From: Cynocephalus volans
Taxonomy: Eukaryota > Chordata > Mammalia > Dermoptera > Cynocephalidae
Length of the DNA: 64,000 nt
Reading direction: 5' to 3'
NCBI RefSeq assembly: GCF_027409185.1
Contig: NC_084469.1
Coordinates: 99,883,835 to 99,947,834 of the forward strand
Under the pieces are notes generated by a model. That model made no database searches. It worked only from the letters and a program-made list of their open reading frames with translations, and had not been told where the DNA came from. A program made the translations under genes and the position numbers. The stretch's first letter is position 1, and each line of letters opens with the position of its first letter. Shown here piece after piece: positions 1-12,900 of this stretch.

Positions 1-69
1 TGCTTTTCTTGGGGGGTGTCGGGTGGTGGGGAGCTGGGCCCCACTAAAGCAGTGCGGCCCGCACCCTAG

Positions 70-326
70 GAGCGACACCTCCCGGGAGGAGCTGGCAGAG
101 CTGGCACAGCAAGTCAACCCTGAGGAGATCCAGCTGGGTGAGGATGAGGACGAGGACGAGATGGACCTGGAGCCCAACGGTGAGGGGCCAGCCTAGCTGG
201 GGCACGGGCAGGGCAGGGGGTGGCTTCTCCAGGAGAGTGACCTCCTCCCCGCCTACCCCCGCAGAGGTCCGGCTGGAGCAACAGAGCGTGCCAGCGGCTG
301 TGTTCGGGAGCCTGAAGGAAGACTGA
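70..326 (+). CDS. XAB2: XAB2 C-terminal end (last two coding exons, 5' part outside window)
   Basis: XAB2 (the human homologue of yeast Syf1) is a TPR-repeat splicing factor that binds XPA and acts in pre-mRNA splicing and transcription-coupled repair in the nucleus. Only the end is present. Exons are 70-179 and 265-326, with acceptors CCCTAG and CCGCAG and a GTGAGG donor at 180. The joined reading frame gives an acidic stretch (GEDEDEDEMDLEPN) followed by the conserved ending VPAAVFGSLKED and a TGA at 324-326. The TPR array lies upstream of the window. The gene is convergent with CAMSAP3, as in human. The identification rests on the distinctive C-terminus and on synteny. Confidence 0.93.
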
Positions 327-357
327 CCACCCCCCAACACCCTCCCCTCCCCCCCCC

Positions 358-363
358 AATACA
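358..363 (+). terminator. XAB2 poly(A) signal, variant AATACA
   Basis: AATACA, a known weaker variant of AATAAA, sits 32 bp after the XAB2 stop codon. This implies a very short 3'UTR. A TG-rich stretch follows at about 370-395. No canonical AATAAA occurs nearby. Confidence 0.55.
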
Positions 364-379
364 GCTTCCATTTGTACGT

Positions 380-1480
380 CATGGTCTGAGTTTCCTTCCT
401 GCCGTCCAGGTGCCTGGAGGGATTGCCAGCTCAGGAGCGCCCTGGCCCTGGGCCTGGATTGGCTGGTGTGGGAGGTGGGACAGCCGGGGCCCGGGGCCAG
501 GCACATGCCCTGCCTATCCCTGCAGAGCCAGTTCTGGACGCTAAGAGACCAGTTTCTGTACTGCCTGAGGTCCTGCCCAGGAGCCTCCTTGAGCCCTAAG
601 CCTAGGGGGACCTGGCTCCCAACTGCTCCCCTAGGGCTGTTCTGCATCCCCAAGCAGCAGCCTCCCCTCCGCAAACCTTTCCTCCCAGGCCACGCCTTAT
701 CCAGCTCTGTGAACTTATTAGCAAGACGATACTTCAGTCCCTGGACGGGGGCCAGGAGCCAGCCCTTATCCACAGGCCATGGCCAGGGTGTGGTCCTTAG
801 TCCTAAGCTCCAGGAAGCCATTAGCAGGCTCTAAGCTATTAAAGGGTTTTAAGCATCAAGGGATGTAATCAGATTTGTGCTTCGAACAGGTCACACAGGC
901 TGCTTTGTGGGCAGGTGGCAGCTGGGGACATGGGGAGGCCTGGGCTGCTGGCCTAGGGGGTGGGATGTGTAATAGGGCTGGGCCCAGCCTGGCTCAAGGT
1001 TGCCACATAAGGCCTGCCTCTGAGGTGTCCAGTGGCCAGGCTGAGGAGGCAACTGGATCCTCAGACTCAGAGCTCAGAGGAGGGAAACATGGAATCCCTG
1101 GGCCAGAGGCAGTAACCGAGCCTAGGAACCTAGGCAGGCTGGCTGGGGGACACAGATCAAGTTAGAAGTTGGCCCAGGACCAACTGTCAGGATAGGCCAG
1201 TAACAACAGCCACACAGAGTAGGAAAATTAAGCCTGGGGTGGGGGGATACGGGGAGGGCTGGTCAGAAGCCTCATGTGCCCAGGAGGTCAGTTGAGAGGT
1301 GGCTGGGAACGATCCATGGGGAGGTGTTGGCAGGGAGTCCGTACAGACCTTGGCAGAAGCTGCATCAGGGCCATCGAGGGGGTGGAAGACACACGAGTCA
1401 GTTCAAGAAAGAATAGGAGGCCAGAAACCTAGCCAGTGGGTGCAGAGTCTCTCAGGGAGGTGACAAAGCTCAACATCTCT
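380..1480. other. Tail-to-tail intergenic spacer between XAB2 and CAMSAP3
   Basis: No convincing gene is visible. The open frames here lack splice context and recognisable domains. A piece around 800-905 (GGGTTTTAAGCATCAAGGGA and following) resembles an old interspersed element that also appears near 4080-4560 and in the intergenic region. The rest looks unique and moderately GC-rich. Confidence 0.6.
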
Positions 1481-1489
1481 TTAAATTAT

Positions 1490-1495
1490 TTTATT
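1490..1495 (-). terminator. CAMSAP3 poly(A) signal AATAAA
   Basis: The plus strand reads TTTATT, which is AATAAA on the minus strand, 219 bp beyond the CAMSAP3 stop codon. It marks a short 3'UTR of roughly 0.24 kb. Confidence 0.8.
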
Positions 1496-1713
1496 CAAGA
1501 TGGGGATGTTGGACAGACAAGGGGATTGAGCTGAGTCCCTGAAACTCCCAGCTCAGCCCCCACAGCAGGGCCAGACTCAAAGTCAGGGGGTGGGGACTCC
1601 AGCCCCACCCAGACACAGTTGGGGACAGACAGAACACAAGAATACCAACTGTCCTCCATGGGGGCGGTGGCCAGAGCACCTGGGTCCCGGCCCGCAGACC
1701 ACCCAGGACAGGG

Positions 1714-2218
1714 CTATTTGGGGGTGCCACTGCCTTTCTTGGGAGTCGTGGGTTTCTTGGTCTGCCAGAGGTGTCCCTGGATGGTGAAGGCATCGACGCT
1801 CATGGACATGGTCTTGGCAGGGATCTGGGTGAAGCGCTTGCGGTCCGAGTTGTACTTGTAAATGCCCTCTACCATGGCGGGTGTGACTGTCCGGGGGCCG
1901 TAGCCCGCCAGCCGCGACAGCTCCTCTGTCTCCCCCGATAGCGTGTACAGTGCTCGGAACTGGCAGCTTGAGTCTCGAAAGAGGATCAGGAAGTGGTTGG
2001 CCTTGCTCTTCTCAATTTCCTGGGGGCGGCAGAAGTGGTTAAGCTCGAGGGGCTGGGCTGCCCACCCACCTGCAGCCCCCCAAGCCTGGCGCAGCTCACC
2101 TCGAGAATGCGGTTCTTCTGCGGTTCGTTCACCTTGCCCGCCAGGCAGCAGTGCGCCAGGGCGTTGTGGATAATGAACTTGTTGGACTTGGCGCTGGGCT
2201 CCTTATACAGCCGTGGAC
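1714..2218 (-). other. CAMSAP3: CKK domain exons of CAMSAP3
   Basis: The last two coding exons (2100-2218 and 1714-2019) encode most of the CKK domain, the module that recognises microtubule minus ends in CAMSAP/Patronin proteins. Visible conserved stretches are KFIIHNALAHCCLAGKVNEP, EIEKSKANHFLILFRD and the basic tail ending TPKKGSGTPK. The conservation supports a functional gene. Confidence 0.93.
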
Positions 2219-5200
2219 CTAGAGGGTGGGGCAGTCAGCAGGGACAGGGATGACCAAGGGACGGGTGGGGCCCATCACTGACATCACGTGATATCCCGCT
2301 TACCTGTGTACTCGGGCACCGACGCTGGGGAGGAGGCGTTGCTGCCATTCTCCCAGTCGCGTTCGCGGCTACCAGGCAGGCGGCTTGGGGACATGAGGCC
2401 GGACGGGGATGGAGCCCTGTAGTGGGGAAGGAATGGGATAGACGTGGGGTCAGTGGTGGCCAAAGGCCCCCAATATGCAGAGGGACCAGGGAAAAGGCAA
2501 GCCCAGCACATGCTGCAGAGACGTACACATACACGGCATATCCTCCCGAGTCCACGCAGTGCCGTCTCCTGTGCGCTCAGGAACACCTAAGTGCTCGCTG
2601 CACAGGGGCACATTCCTGTATCCCGTCTGCCAGGAGCAGACAACCCCACTTGCACATGTGCACACACACCCTCTCATCTCTCCAGGGGCACATACAACAC
2701 AAGCCGTAACACCCTCTAGCTTCAAGCAGATGCCCGCATGCACCAAAACACACAGCAGGGGCCACCTGGCATGTGACCCCCCACCTGCCCAGGCTGAGCT
2801 CACCTAGATGTGGGCCTCTTCACCCCGAGATTATTGGGGGCCTCATTGGCCACGGTGGACAGTGACAGGGTGGACTGGGAGTAGACCTTGCTGAGGCGAG
2901 AGCCTGGGAATAGAGAGTGCAGGGTCAGTTCCTCCCTGAAGCCCCTGCATCTCCACAGAAGCCTGAGGGGGCCGGGCCCACCCAAGACCTCTCACCCCTC
3001 TGCAGCCCCACTTGAGTCTGACCTCCCCCCACCTATGGGGGGAGCAGCACTAGGTCAGCCCCCACTAGAAACCCTGCACCCCCAAACCTACTCAATGGGG
3101 CCTCGCTAAGCCAGGAAGGGAAATGCCTTCACCCCACTATAGCCCCACACATCCCTGTGCAAGTTTTTACCCAACAGTCAGGGTCAAATCCTGCCTGAGA
3201 TCTCTATCACCCCCTCATACCCACCCTGCACCCCTGCATGTATCCCCCTCCCCACGTCCCCATGGGGGCCTCACCCAGCAGGCCACGGGCTGGGCTTCTC
3301 GCCAGGGCAGAGTCATCACAGCAACCAGAGCGAGGCCGGGCAGCCCTTCGCCCGCCCCGACCTGGCCCCCCGGTCCCTGAGGCCCGGGGCCGCAGCACCT
3401 TATCGAGATCGTCCATCAGTTTCAGCTGGGCCCGGCGCTCGTACTCCAGCCGTGTGAACTCCCCCCTCCGGGGGCCCACCTCCTCCTCGGCTGGGGCCCG
3501 GGCAGCAGGGGCTGGGGTCACCGCAGGGACTGTGGTCGCTGCAGGGACCGTGGGAGGTGTGGGGGCGGCAGGGGCCGGGCAGGGGGCATCCTCCTGGGCC
3601 AGCCTGCAGATCAAGGGCAATCGAGCAGTCAGAACAGGTCATGGAGGCACCAGGGGCTGGAAGACCAAGGGTCAGGGGTCCCTGGACAGGCTGGGCCCAG
3701 CCTCACCTCGCAACCTCCTCCCTCCGCTGCTCCTTCTCTGCCTCCTGCCACTGTTTACGCCGCCGCGCCTCCTCTGCCCGCCGCTGCTGCCGCTCCAGCA
3801 GGCTGGCCCGCTTCTGGGCCATCTCATCCTCAGGCTTGTCTTCATCCTGGGGGCAGACACCAAATCCAGCTGGCCACCCCTCCCCTGGTACAGCTGGAGT
3901 CTTATCTTCCATCGGCCCAGCCTGCCAGACACATTCATCTGACAGCTCCTCACCTGTCCTTTTGAACTCACACAGTAATTGCTCTAAAGGCATTTAGAAG
4001 TCGGTGCCTACTTTATGCATAGCCTCAAGCTGGGTACTGGGCCACAACAGGAATAGGGCAGACCTGAGTGCTGTTCACACAAAGCGCTTAATCCAGCTGA
4101 GAAGGCAAATATCGCAGATAGTGGTGGACGCTGGGAGGTGTGTCGGGCACTGCCAGTCTACCTAGCCTGGGGCACCCAGTGAGGCTTCCTGGAGGAAGCA
4201 CCCCTGGAGAATGAACCAGGCAGGGGTAAAGGGTGAGGTCAGTATTCTGCACAGAACAAGCCACAAGTGCAAAGGCCCTGAGGTCAGAACAAACCTAGCA
4301 GGTGTGTGGAACCACAGGGATGCCAGTATGACTGCGACACAGAGCTGGGAGAACAGTACAGAATGAGGCCAGAGGTGAGGGGAGCCCAAAGCCCTGGAGA
4401 GGACTTTTATTCCAACAGCAAGAGGGAGCAAACTCCCTGGCAGCTCGGCGGAAAATGACCAGGTGTTGGGAGAAAGCAGTACAGACCAGTCGGGGTGACT
4501 GTAGGCGTCCAGGTGAGAGATGACATGGCCCAGGCTGGGGGGGGCATGAGGATGGAGAATGGCTGGACACGGGACAGGGTCAGGAAGGGGAACTGGTGGG
4601 ACTGTGCTGGGGGAAGAGGGTGAAGGAGAAAGCATGGGCGGGAGATGCCGTGGGAGACCCTAGCCCCGTCTGTCCACCCACCACCCATGTCCATCTGTCC
4701 ATCACCTACCCACCCATCCATCCATCTGCCCACCCCTGCCTGTCTGATCAACTGCTTGTCCATCTGTCTACCCATCTAGCCTCCTTCTGTCTAGCCACCC
4801 GCCCACCTATCTGTCCATCCGCCCCACCACCCATCAGTTAACCACTATCTGTCCACCCACTGACATCCATCCCTGCACCCACCTTTCCATCCACCCACCA
4901 CCCACCCATCTCCAGAAGTCACCACTGCCTGGCCATCCATCCATCTGCTCACTTGTCCCCTCCTTCACCTGCTCAGGTGACTCACCTTATAGAAGAACCC
5001 GAGCCCAGTCCGGGGCTCTCCCTCTGAAGATGCCTCTTCTTCTAGGGAATCCTCAGCACCAGGGGGGCTCCCATCTCCCTCGTCCTCAGCGGGGGGCTCT
5101 TCCAGGCTGCCCAGTGGGATCTCAATGAGGCCAGGCCGGGCGGCAGGCTCCTCGGGAGGCGGCCCCTCCGCCAGGAGGATAGAGGATCGTGTCTGCACGG

Positions 5201-8200
5201 GCACCTGGCTCGGCGAGAACTTGCGCAGGTGGGGGAGGCTGTCGACGTCGTGGGGTGGCGTGAGCACCCGTGTCAGGGGCGCCAGCCGCAGCTCCGCCGG
5301 CCGCGTGTGTTTGGGGCTGCGGGGTGCCGGGTTGGGCCCCGGCCCGGGGCTGCGCCTGGTGGCTGGGGTGCGCCGGACGGGGCTGGGGGATGCAGCTTTG
5401 GACCCTGTCGTGGGACCGGGGATGACCCACGCCGCGGGGGGCGGGGCAGGTCCAGGGGCCTCTGGCGGGGCCAGAAGCCTCTGCTGCTGGTCCGTGAGCC
5501 TCTGCATGTCCCGTTGCAGCGAGCTCAATGCAGCGCTCAGCTTGCTGACCGCCCGGTTGTACTCCCCCAGGCCCTCGGGGGGCACCGGGCCCAGCTCTGG
5601 CGAGAAGGTCACTGCCTTGGGCCGTGAGGACGGCTCACCACCCTGACCCTCGCCTGCTGGCCGCTCCCCACCAGGGACCAGGCCTGGCTCAGCCTCTGCC
5701 TCGGCCTCCCCGGCAGCCTCTCGTGGCTGCACCTGCAGGAAGGCACTTTTGCCCAGTCGTTGGCGGTGCTTGGCAAAGATGGCCTCGATCCGCCGCTTTT
5801 GAGCCTCTATAGCCCGGCGCTTTTCCTCCAGCCGGGCTCCCAGCTCACTCATCTCTGAGCTCAGGGCCTCCGGTGCTGCCGGAGTGGACGTGGGGGACCC
5901 CGCTCCGGCCTCAGCCTCGGCCTTCACCAGCTGCTTCTTGCGTTCAGCAAAGCTGGTCATCTTCACTTCGGTGTTGGTGGCTGCAGGGGACGAAGCCACC
6001 ACCTTCGAGGACTCCTCAGACGGGGCCAGTGGTTTTGACACCTCCCCTGCCAGGCAGGGAGATAGTTTTGAGGGTGTCTCAGGGTGGGGGAAGTAGGCAG
6101 GTGCTTTGGCGGGTCCATCAGACCGTGGTTTGGAGGCCCCCTCGAGAGGGTAGGGGGAGGCCAGTGGTGGTTTGGGTGGCCCCTCGGGGGAGTGGAGGTA
6201 GAAGCTGCCATCGGCAGCCCCGTCCGGGAGCAGCCGGGGCTCGGCACTGTGGATAATCTGCAGGGCCTCCTCGATAGTAGGCAGGTCGCCAGGCTCCGGG
6301 GATGGCTGGGCGGGGGTCCGGGCTGGCACAGGACGTGGAGGCCCCAGACTGTCGGAACTGACAGAGCGGAGCAGGACGGGGTCTCCCATGACAACATCCA
6401 CGTCGCTGTCCAGGCCAAAGGGGGTGCTGAATGACACAGCCTGGGAGAGGGGACGGCTGGGCGGCCAGAGGGAGGGGTCAGCCCCTGGGACCAACCTCGG
6501 CCCCGACCCGCCCCAGCCTGCTCCACCGCCAGCCCTGGACCCTGAGACGCACTTACCTGAGCTGACGGTTCCAGGCCTTGCCGAGGGCCTCCATGTGGGA
6601 CAAGGACGGGGAGGACTTCAGGGAGCCTAGGGAGAGGCAATGAGTGGTCACTATGGGGTCACTGGGGATCCTGGGTGGGGATGGTCAGGGTCTGGGGGCA
6701 ACCTCTGTTGAGTCAGTTAAGTCACTGATGGGTCATTATGTGGTCTGGTCAGACCAGAGGTTTCTAGAAACGGATACCTGGGGCCATTCAGTATCACTAA
6801 GGGGTCCTATGGAGCCACTGGGGAAGTCATTCTTGGGGTCACCTTAGGCGTACCCAAGGGGGACCCAATGGAGGGCTACTGTGTGGGTCATGAGGAGACA
6901 ATGGGGTAGTCTTTAGGTGGGGGAGTCACAGTAACAGCCACCTGCCCTTACCTGTGGATCCTCGGAGTGGGGACTGGGGGCCACCAGGTGACAGAAGCGG
7001 GTGACGGAAGTTGAAGACAGGAGAACTGCCAAGAAACATACTTCAGTCCCAGGACCCCTACCTCCTCCCTCTGACTCTCCTAGGGGCAGACACTAGGGTG
7101 TCCCCCAGCCCCATACCAGTGCCCAGCTAGGAGGAAGAGCCCAGTGCGGGTACCGTACCTGCCACCACTGCTGACCTGAGGTGGGGAGGCCTCAGTGCCC
7201 CTGGGGGAGGCGGCTGCAGCACAGAGAAGAGAGTCAGGCAGGACTTGACCTCCCCTCACCCACCCAGACCCCAGGCTGGGCCTCACCATGACCATCAGGC
7301 AAGTCCTTGGCCTGTACAAAGTCAGGCTTCAGCACCTCAAAGCACATGAACATCTCGGCCAGCAGAACCACCAGGTTGACCTGGAGGCAGGAGGTGGAGT
7401 CAGCCAAAGGAACACACAGCCCTGGACACCTGCCTCAGCCCACTGTGCCCACAGATGGCCTTACCTTGAGGGGCGGCGGGACATAGAGCAAGTCCTCGAG
7501 GGACAGCGGACAGCCACCAGGAAGGCGGGAGGCACAGAAATCCTGTACCAGCTGGAGGTTGTAGAGGCTGTCCGCCACAGACATAGGGTCCTTGAGGCAT
7601 ACCTCTGTAGAGACAGGATACCTGGGTCTCTGGCTCTATGGGACTGAGCACGGGGACCCCAGGGAAGCCAAGGCCCAGAAGCCAACATCCATGGAGGACC
7701 TCCTACGGCCTGGCTTTGTGCCAGGTGCCCTTCGAGAGGTGGATACTATGATAGACCACTCCTCAGGTGTTTTTGTCTGCCTGGAATGCTAGTCCCCCAA
7801 AAACTCAACTCAAAAAGCTTTTCCTATACCGGCCTGTTAGCTCAGCCGGTTAGAGCTCAGTGTTACAACACAAGGTCAAGGGTTCAGATCCCTGCACCAG
7901 ACAGCCACACAAAAAAAGAAAAAGCAAAAACGCTTTTCCTGACCACCCATCACCCTTTGGGGCACTTAATATCCAAAAGGGACTTCTGGATAAATTTGGG
8001 CATCTTCCTCCCTGTGAAGTCAGGAGTGTGCTTCTATTTGTTCTTGCTGGATCTATTTGGCCTAGCGCCCAAAATGGGGTCTGGCCCAAATTCTGCCCTC
8101 GATACATGTTATCTACTGCAGGAATGAATTCTATGAAGCACAGAGAGGTCTAGACACTTGTGCGAGGTCACACAGCTAATGAGGGAAAAAGAGAAATGCA

Positions 8201-9896
8201 AACTGCCAATTCTGGAAGCTGCACTCATAACCACTCATCCTACAAGTTGCACGAGCCTGGGGATGAGGACATAGGATGGACACCCAGCTCCCCAGGATGG
8301 GGTCTGGCCCAGGCCCATTCACTCACCCTCAAGTCGCAACAACTGGGGACAATAGCAGTGGATTGTGGCAGCCAGTGCGGCCCCACTGGCCAGGTCCTGG
8401 AGGTTAGTTACAGTTGGAAAGCAGGGGGCGCGTCGGGCCACAGCGCGGTCCTTGCGGTATCGGATCTGTGGATAGCAGCCAGGTCAGGTCAGCGGTCAGG
8501 CCGGCCCCCCAGGTCAGCAGTCATGCAGGCTGGGCGGGGAGACCTGGGGTTTCCGCCACGACGGGGCGGGAAGCCGGGGGTCCCAGAGCCAGAGTGGGGG
8601 GCCAGCCTGGAGCAGGGGAGTGGCAGCAGCGAGAGGCAGAGGAGGTGTCTGCGAGCAGCCAGGCCAGCGGCAGGGGCTGGGGACAGGGACTCCTGGGACC
8701 CTGGGGTGGGGGATACATTACCATGGGGGGTTTGCTCCCCGACTCCTTTAAACAGAAGGCAATTGCGTGCTGGGGGGAGAGGAGCAGCCGTCAGCAGGGC
8801 GGGAGGGGTGCTGACCTGCTAGGTCCCCAAACCCACCTCCAGGGGAGGGGGTGGTCCTGACCCTTGCCCTGAGCCCTGGCCATCCAGCTCCCTGACTGTG
8901 CTCTGGCCGGCTTTGGGGACCCCAGCTCCTCCCAGCCCCGAGGGACCCCACAGAGCAGCTTCTCATGCAGGGAATCCTCCTCCCACAAAAGACCCAGGCC
9001 CCCAGCTCAAGGAAAGGGCGCAGAGAAAGCGAGTAGGCAGAAGAGGAACCCAGGCCCCAGGGTGGGAGGAGGAGTGAGCAAAGGTAGGGACCCCATCCAG
9101 CCCCAAACCTCCCTGGGGTCGGGCATCAGAAAAAGAAAGAAAAAACAAAACAAAACAAAACCTTCCCCACCTTCCCCTGTTTATCTGCTGCAGAAATGAA
9201 TTCTATGAAGTGCAGAGAGGTTTAGACACTTGTATGAGGTCACACAGCTAGTTAGAGCTAGAGAGATTCAAACTTCAAGCTTCAGGGGTGGGCCTCATCC
9301 TCCTCAAAGCTCGGATTTTTCCTTGGGGAAGCTGGCGGGGGGGGTCTCAGTTAGGAAGGTTCTTCTATCTTCTTCTGGGTTTGAGAATCTTCCTCTTGGC
9401 TAGAGGGATCTCCTCCACGTGCCCTGCTCTCTGGGGTCAGGATCCGTGTGTCTGATGGGCTGGAGGTCTTCCCACCTTGGCTAAGGGGGACAGACTCAGG
9501 GGTCCCACCCTTCCAGTTAGTGGAGGGGGGAGGTTGCCTCTTGCTTAATGGGAGGAGAAGTCCATCCACCTTGTCAGTTCATGGAGAGGGATCTGCCCTC
9601 AGTTAATGGCCCAAGTTCCACCTTCCTGTTGGTTCACAGAGGGGTTCTCCCTTTCACCTAGGGCTGGGGTCCCACCTCCTTTGCTCACAGCTGGGGGGAG
9701 GAAGGAGGGCGCAGACAGGCAGGCAGAAATGGGCACACGGAGACACAGAGCAACAAGCAGGACAGGCAGACAGGACGGACAGTCGGCCCCACTTACAGGA
9801 ACCAGCTTCCAGTACCAGCGTGTGGGGCACTAACGCCAGAGAGGCAGAAAGTACAGCAGCAGGAGCCGGCGCAGGGAGACGGGGGAGAGGGAGAGA

Positions 9897-9964
<68 letters not shown>

Positions 9965-12900
9965 CCTCCAGCCCTGCCACCTCAGGAGGGGCTTTGAGGC
10001 ACAGCTACACCCTGCCCACCCAGCCCTCCGATCCCCTGTCCTTCCGTCTGTCTGTGCATCGCCCTAGCCTCACCGAGGGCTGTGCTGGGGCTGTCCCATC
10101 TGTAGGGGCTGCAGGAGATGCTCGCTGGGCCGCTTCCTGCTCGGTCTTTTCTTGCAGCCGTCGGACGGTCTGGGAAGCAGGGAGAGGTCAATGTTCTCTG
10201 GTCACTGAACTATGCTGGTCCCCACCCCAGCCTGGCTCAACCCCACCTACCGTGTCCACCCAGAAAAGGAGCTTGTGTTCTAGGCTGGTCAGGGCCATGG
10301 GACCCGGCAGTGTCTTTGTCCACTCGAAGGCGAAGGCAACCATAAGGGCGTCAATGACAGCTAGGTGGGCTCCCTGTGGGGACAAGAGCTGGAGGGTGAA
10401 GCCAGAGTTCGGGGTGGAGGCTCCCCAATGCCCCTAGAATGGGAAGGGCTTGGAGTGGGGGAGGGGGTGGGGCGGGGCCAGGGGTTAGTGGGTGGGGCCT
10501 TGAGGGAAGGAACCAGGACAGGGGTCCTGGAAGAGCCACACACCATGAGCTGGGCTTTGAGGTCATATACTAGGCCTTAGGATAGGGTGGGCCACGCACA
10601 CAAGTCCTCAAAGGGCAGAATAGCTCTTCTGGGGAGAGCCAGGCCTGGAGGGAGGAGCTAGGTCTGGTGGGTGGAGCTGGAGGGGAGTGTCCAGATCTGA
10701 TGGGTGGAGCTTGAGGGGAGTGGCCAGATCTGATGGGTGGAGCTTGAGGGGAGTGGCCAGGTCTGATGGGTGGAGCTTGAGGGGAGTGGCCAGATCTGAT
10801 GGGTGGAGCTTGAGAGGAGTGGCCAGATCTGATGGGTGGAGCTTGAGGGGAGTGGCCAGATCTGATTAGTGGAGCTTGAGGGGAGTGGCCAGATCTGATG
10901 GGTGGAGCTTGAGGGGAGTGGCCAGATCTGATGGGTGGAGCTTGAGAGGAGTGGCCAGATCTGATGGGTGGAGCTTGAGGGGAGTGGCCAGATCTGATTA
11001 GTGGAGCTTGAGGGGAGTGGCCAGATCTGATGGGTGGAGCTTGAGGGGAGTGGCCAGATCTGATGGGTGGAGCTTGAGAGGAGTGGCCAGATCTGATGGG
11101 TGGAGCTTGAGGGGAGTGGCCAGGTCTGATGGGTGGAGCTTGAGGGGAGTGGCCAGATCTGATGGGTGGAGCTTGAGAGGAGTGGCCAGATCTGATGGGT
11201 GGAGCTTGAGGGGAGGAAACCGGGCCTAGTGGGAGGGGCTTAAGGGGAAGAGTCGGGGCTGGTGGGCGGGGCCTAACGGGCGGGGGCGGGGCCTACCATG
11301 AGAATGGGCTGGTGCCTCAGGTCGGCCTCCCGCACCGGGCGCTCGGGCAGCGCGGGCACCGTGCCCCTCCGCGCCAGCAAGGCCAGCAGCGCAGCGGGGT
11401 TGGGGGGTGTCTCGAGCTGCGGCAGCGCCTGGCGCCAGGCCCGGCAGTAGAGCTCGGCCGAGAGCAGCAGCCGCGTCACCGGGGGTTTCACGTGCTCCTG
11501 AGCGTACTGGTCTGTATAGAAGGGTTCCCACAGCTCCGGGGGCACGTGCTCTGTGGGGGTGTGGGGGGACACGGCAGGTCAGGGCCACCAAGTACACATC
11601 ACACATGCACACACACTATCACAAGGCCTGGACTAGGGAGGATGGTACTGGGAAGGGAGAGAAGGGATCTGTGCAGATTCGTGCAGGTGTGCAGGACTTT
11701 GCCAGGGGAAGGGGTAACCGTGTTCCTGGCAGAGGGGAGTGCAGATGCAAAGACCAGGAGGTGGGGGAGAACACAGTGCCTCAGGAAGATTGCGGGCTCT
11801 TAGATCGGAGAGGAGGCCCAGAAGGCTGGCTGGATGGGTCTTTTAGGCCCCAAGGGAAGATAATCACAATGACAATAACCTTCCTGTGCTCCCGGGGTGT
11901 GAGCTTTTATTTAAGCCTTACATCAGCCCTAGGAAGCAGCCAGGGCGCAATTGGTAACTCCACTTTACAGATGAGGCACAGACAAGGAAAGTAACCTGCC
12001 CAAGGCTGCACAGCTCTTCAAAGCCAGGACTGGGGTTCAAACCCATCCCTTAAGCGAACTACACCCTCTCTTAGCTTGGAGGCTGGGGTGGGATGGGCTG
12101 TGAGGACGGGGTCGGGGTCTGGCTGGGAGGGCACAGAATGGGGGAGGTGGGCAGACTGCAGACACTTAGAAGGGGTTGAGTGATCTGAACTTGATGACTG
12201 AAGGCAGAGGCGGAGGAGGGAGGGGGGAGGCACTGGGGACAGAGGGGGAGTGACTGAAATGGGGGTACAGGAGGGGCAGCAGGTGAGGGGGCCTTGGGGA
12301 CATCCTCAAGGCAGAGGACATGAAAGACCAGGGCTTAGGGGAGCGGTGAGGTCATGTCATAGAGGCAGCCATGAGAACCCTAAATAAGATGGGCAGGGTG
12401 GGAAGAGGAGGCATGAGGGCAGAGCCCCAGGTAGGATCCGAGGATGAAGAGGAGAAAGCCAGGGAGGACCGGGAGGAGGTGAATGAGGTCGATGCAGGAC
12501 GGGGGAGACCTGCTCCAACTCTTGTTCCAATCAGCTCCGCTGTTTTGTATATTGAGGTTCTCTGTGTTTGAAAGACCAGAGTGGGGGTTTCTAGTGCTAT
12601 AAAACGTATTTGATTTTTTTTTTTTTCAAAACACTTTGAACGTGACACATCAGACCTTTCCCAGGTGTCCCTCTTCACAGCCAGGCTCCTGAGAGACCCT
12701 GGCCCAGGAGGACCCCAGCACCCTTGCCTTCTGTCCCTTCCTGCCCCCGCTCCTTTCCCACCCCCTAAAACCACACCTGACCTTCCCACTTTGTGCCTTC
12801 TCCCTGCTCCTCTCACCTCAGCTCTTTGAAAGAAGAGAAAGCTCCAGGCTCCCTTCCCCCACATCCCGCCCCTGCCTCAACCTCCCTGTCCTGGCTTCTG

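Noticed and set aside
8160-8822. 220-codon plus-strand frame
   Set aside because: It runs antisense over two CAMSAP3 exons and a MIR. It has no domain and no splice logic.
10687-11213. CRISPR-like array
   Set aside because: Units are directly adjacent with no unique spacers, and the context is an intron of a mammalian gene.
10687-11229. Repetitive open frames with an 11-residue peptide unit (SDGWSLRGVAR)
   Set aside because: They are a by-product of the 33-bp minisatellite, whose unit length is a multiple of three. There is no start context or splice support, and the frame stops at GATTAG variant units.
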